This document shows positions 15,199 to 16,017 of a DNA stretch of 16,017 nucleotides, piece after piece. The notes below the pieces were generated by a model. It saw nothing but the letters and a program-made list of their open reading frames with translations. It was not told where the DNA came from and searched no databases. A program made the position numbers and the translations under genes. Source of the stretch: an uncultured Anaerolineaceae bacterium (GTDB lineage: Bacteria; Chloroflexota; Anaerolineae; Promineifilales; Promineifilaceae); assembly GCA_937967805.1 (NCBI GenBank), contig CALBTC010000212.1, positions 1 through 16,017 of the forward strand, read 5' to 3'. The first letter of the stretch is position 1, and the number at the start of each line of letters is the position of its first letter.

Positions 15199-15609
15199 TT
15201 AACGTTTGGTATAGGTCGGTGCTTTTCGGGCACGCTTCAAACCTGGCTTCTTGCGTTCCTTAATGCGCGCATCACGGGTCAAATGACCGCCGGCACGCAG
15301 CACGCCGCGCAGATTCTCATCGTATTCCACCAGGGCGCGGGCCAAACCTAAACGCACAGCCCCTGTCTGCCCGGTAATGCCACCGCCATTGATGTGTACG
15401 CTCACGTCCATCTTGCCCATCAGATCCGTATCATCCAGCGGACCGGTCAGCGTCAGATAATCGCCAAAACGGGGAAAATACTCTTTTACGTCTTTCCCGT
15501 TAACAACAAAATCACCTGTTGCATCACCGCCGGGGTAAATGCGCACGCGCGCAGAGGCACGTTTACGGCGGCCAATTCCTTCATAATACCGTTTTGATTC
15601 TTCTGCCAT
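15199..15609 (-). CDS. rpsI: Small ribosomal subunit protein uS9
   Basis: 136 residues, the normal length for bacterial S9. Diagnostic parts are YYEGIGRRKRASARVRIYPG near the N terminus, VHINGGGITGQTGAVRLGLARAL in the middle, and the basic tail KKPGLKRARKAPTYTKR, whose end reaches the P-site tRNA in the ribosome. The ATG at 15609 has AGGAG eight bases upstream. Twelve bases separate it from the rplM stop, the conserved rplM-rpsI operon. It contains no ACGGCCGT octamer, unlike most genes here. Confidence 0.98.
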   Translation of the reverse strand: MAEESKRYYEGIGRRKRASARVRIYPGGDATGDFVVNGKDVKEYFPRFGDYLTLTGPLDDTDLMGKMDVSVHINGGGITGQTGAVRLGLARALVEYDENLRGVLRAGGHLTRDARIKERKKPGLKRARKAPTYTKR

Positions 15610-15621
15610 CTTCTAATTCTC

Positions 15622-16017
15622 CTACAGTTCCAGCGGAACAGGCTGCTGTGCCTGGTGCGGATGCGCTTCACCCGCATATACTTTCAGCTTCTTAATCATC
15701 TTGCGCCCCAGCTTATTCTTGGGCAACATTCCCTTAACGGCCAATTCCACCGGCCGGGTTGGAAATTTATCCAACTGCTCCCGCAGTGTAAGTTCAGTAA
15801 TACCACCGGGATAGCCAGAATGCCGATAATAAATCTTTTGATCCATCCGACGACCCGTTACATGAATTTTGTCTGCGTTGATTACAATCACGTAATCGCC
15901 GCAATCCACCGAAGGCGTAAAGCCTGGCTTATGCTTGCCGCGTAAAATGGTGGCCACACGGGACGCCAATCGTCCCAATGTCTGACCCTGGGCATCAACA
16001 ACAAACCATTGGCGCTC
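15622..16017 (-). CDS. rplM: Large ribosomal subunit protein uL13, N terminus cut off by window edge
   Basis: The minus-strand frame is open to the right edge and gives 131 residues, starting [19 protein letters not shown]. About 14 N-terminal residues are missing compared with the usual L13 of about 143. Other family landmarks are [29 protein letters not shown] and [17 protein letters not shown] inside the frame at 15978 is an internal codon and not the start. Promoter and leader lie outside the window. Confidence 0.97.
   Translation of the reverse strand, partial: ERQWFVVDAQGQTLGRLASRVATILRGKHKPGFTPSVDCGDYVIVINADKIHVTGRRMDQKIYYRHSGYPGGITELTLREQLDKFPTRPVELAVKGMLPKNKLGRKMIKKLKVYAGEAHPHQAQQPVPLEL

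Overview
The window looks like a chromosomal segment of a Chloroflexota bacterium, probably of the Anaerolineae/Caldilineae type. The evidence is an ABC solute-binding lipoprotein whose mature N terminus carries VVTRVVTETV-type repeats (a habit of this phylum), moderately high GC, use of TTG and GTG starts, and the rplM-rpsI ribosomal pair. No taxonomic search was possible, so this is inference. There are ten protein genes, two of them cut by the window edges. I found no rRNA, tRNA, CRISPR array, transposase or phage gene.

Layout, left to right. A truncated M3-family oligoendopeptidase (minus) diverges from a membrane hybrid histidine kinase with two PAS domains and a C-terminal receiver (plus). 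The kinase runs tail to tail, with one base between the stop codons, into a minus-strand operon. That operon holds trmB (tRNA m7G46 methyltransferase with a C-terminal extension) and, overlapping it by 11 bp, a large fusion of an alpha/beta hydrolase to an AMP-forming acyl-CoA ligase. trmB diverges from an extracytoplasmic family 5 solute-binding lipoprotein. The gap between them holds a consensus promoter built into four 11-bp direct repeats. After a strong terminator comes a two-gene operon of arginase and a half-size ABC exporter. A small membrane-anchored SH3b protein follows on the minus strand, flanked by copies of a palindromic repeat. Then come a tetrapyrrole-methylase/double-MazG protein (YabN type) and, behind a bidirectional terminator, rpsI and partial rplM.

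Most of these are housekeeping or transport genes with no obvious shared pathway. The most striking signal is not a gene. The 8-bp palindrome ACGGCCGT occurs 27 times by hand count, against a chance expectation below one. All copies lie inside coding sequence, 18 of them in the frame that reads Thr-Ala-Val, and several sit at domain junctions. This resembles the HIP1 palindrome of cyanobacteria in density and behaviour but is a different sequence. The second strongest signal is the PhoB/PhoP-like 11-bp repeat array overlapping the -35 box of the solute-binding protein gene.
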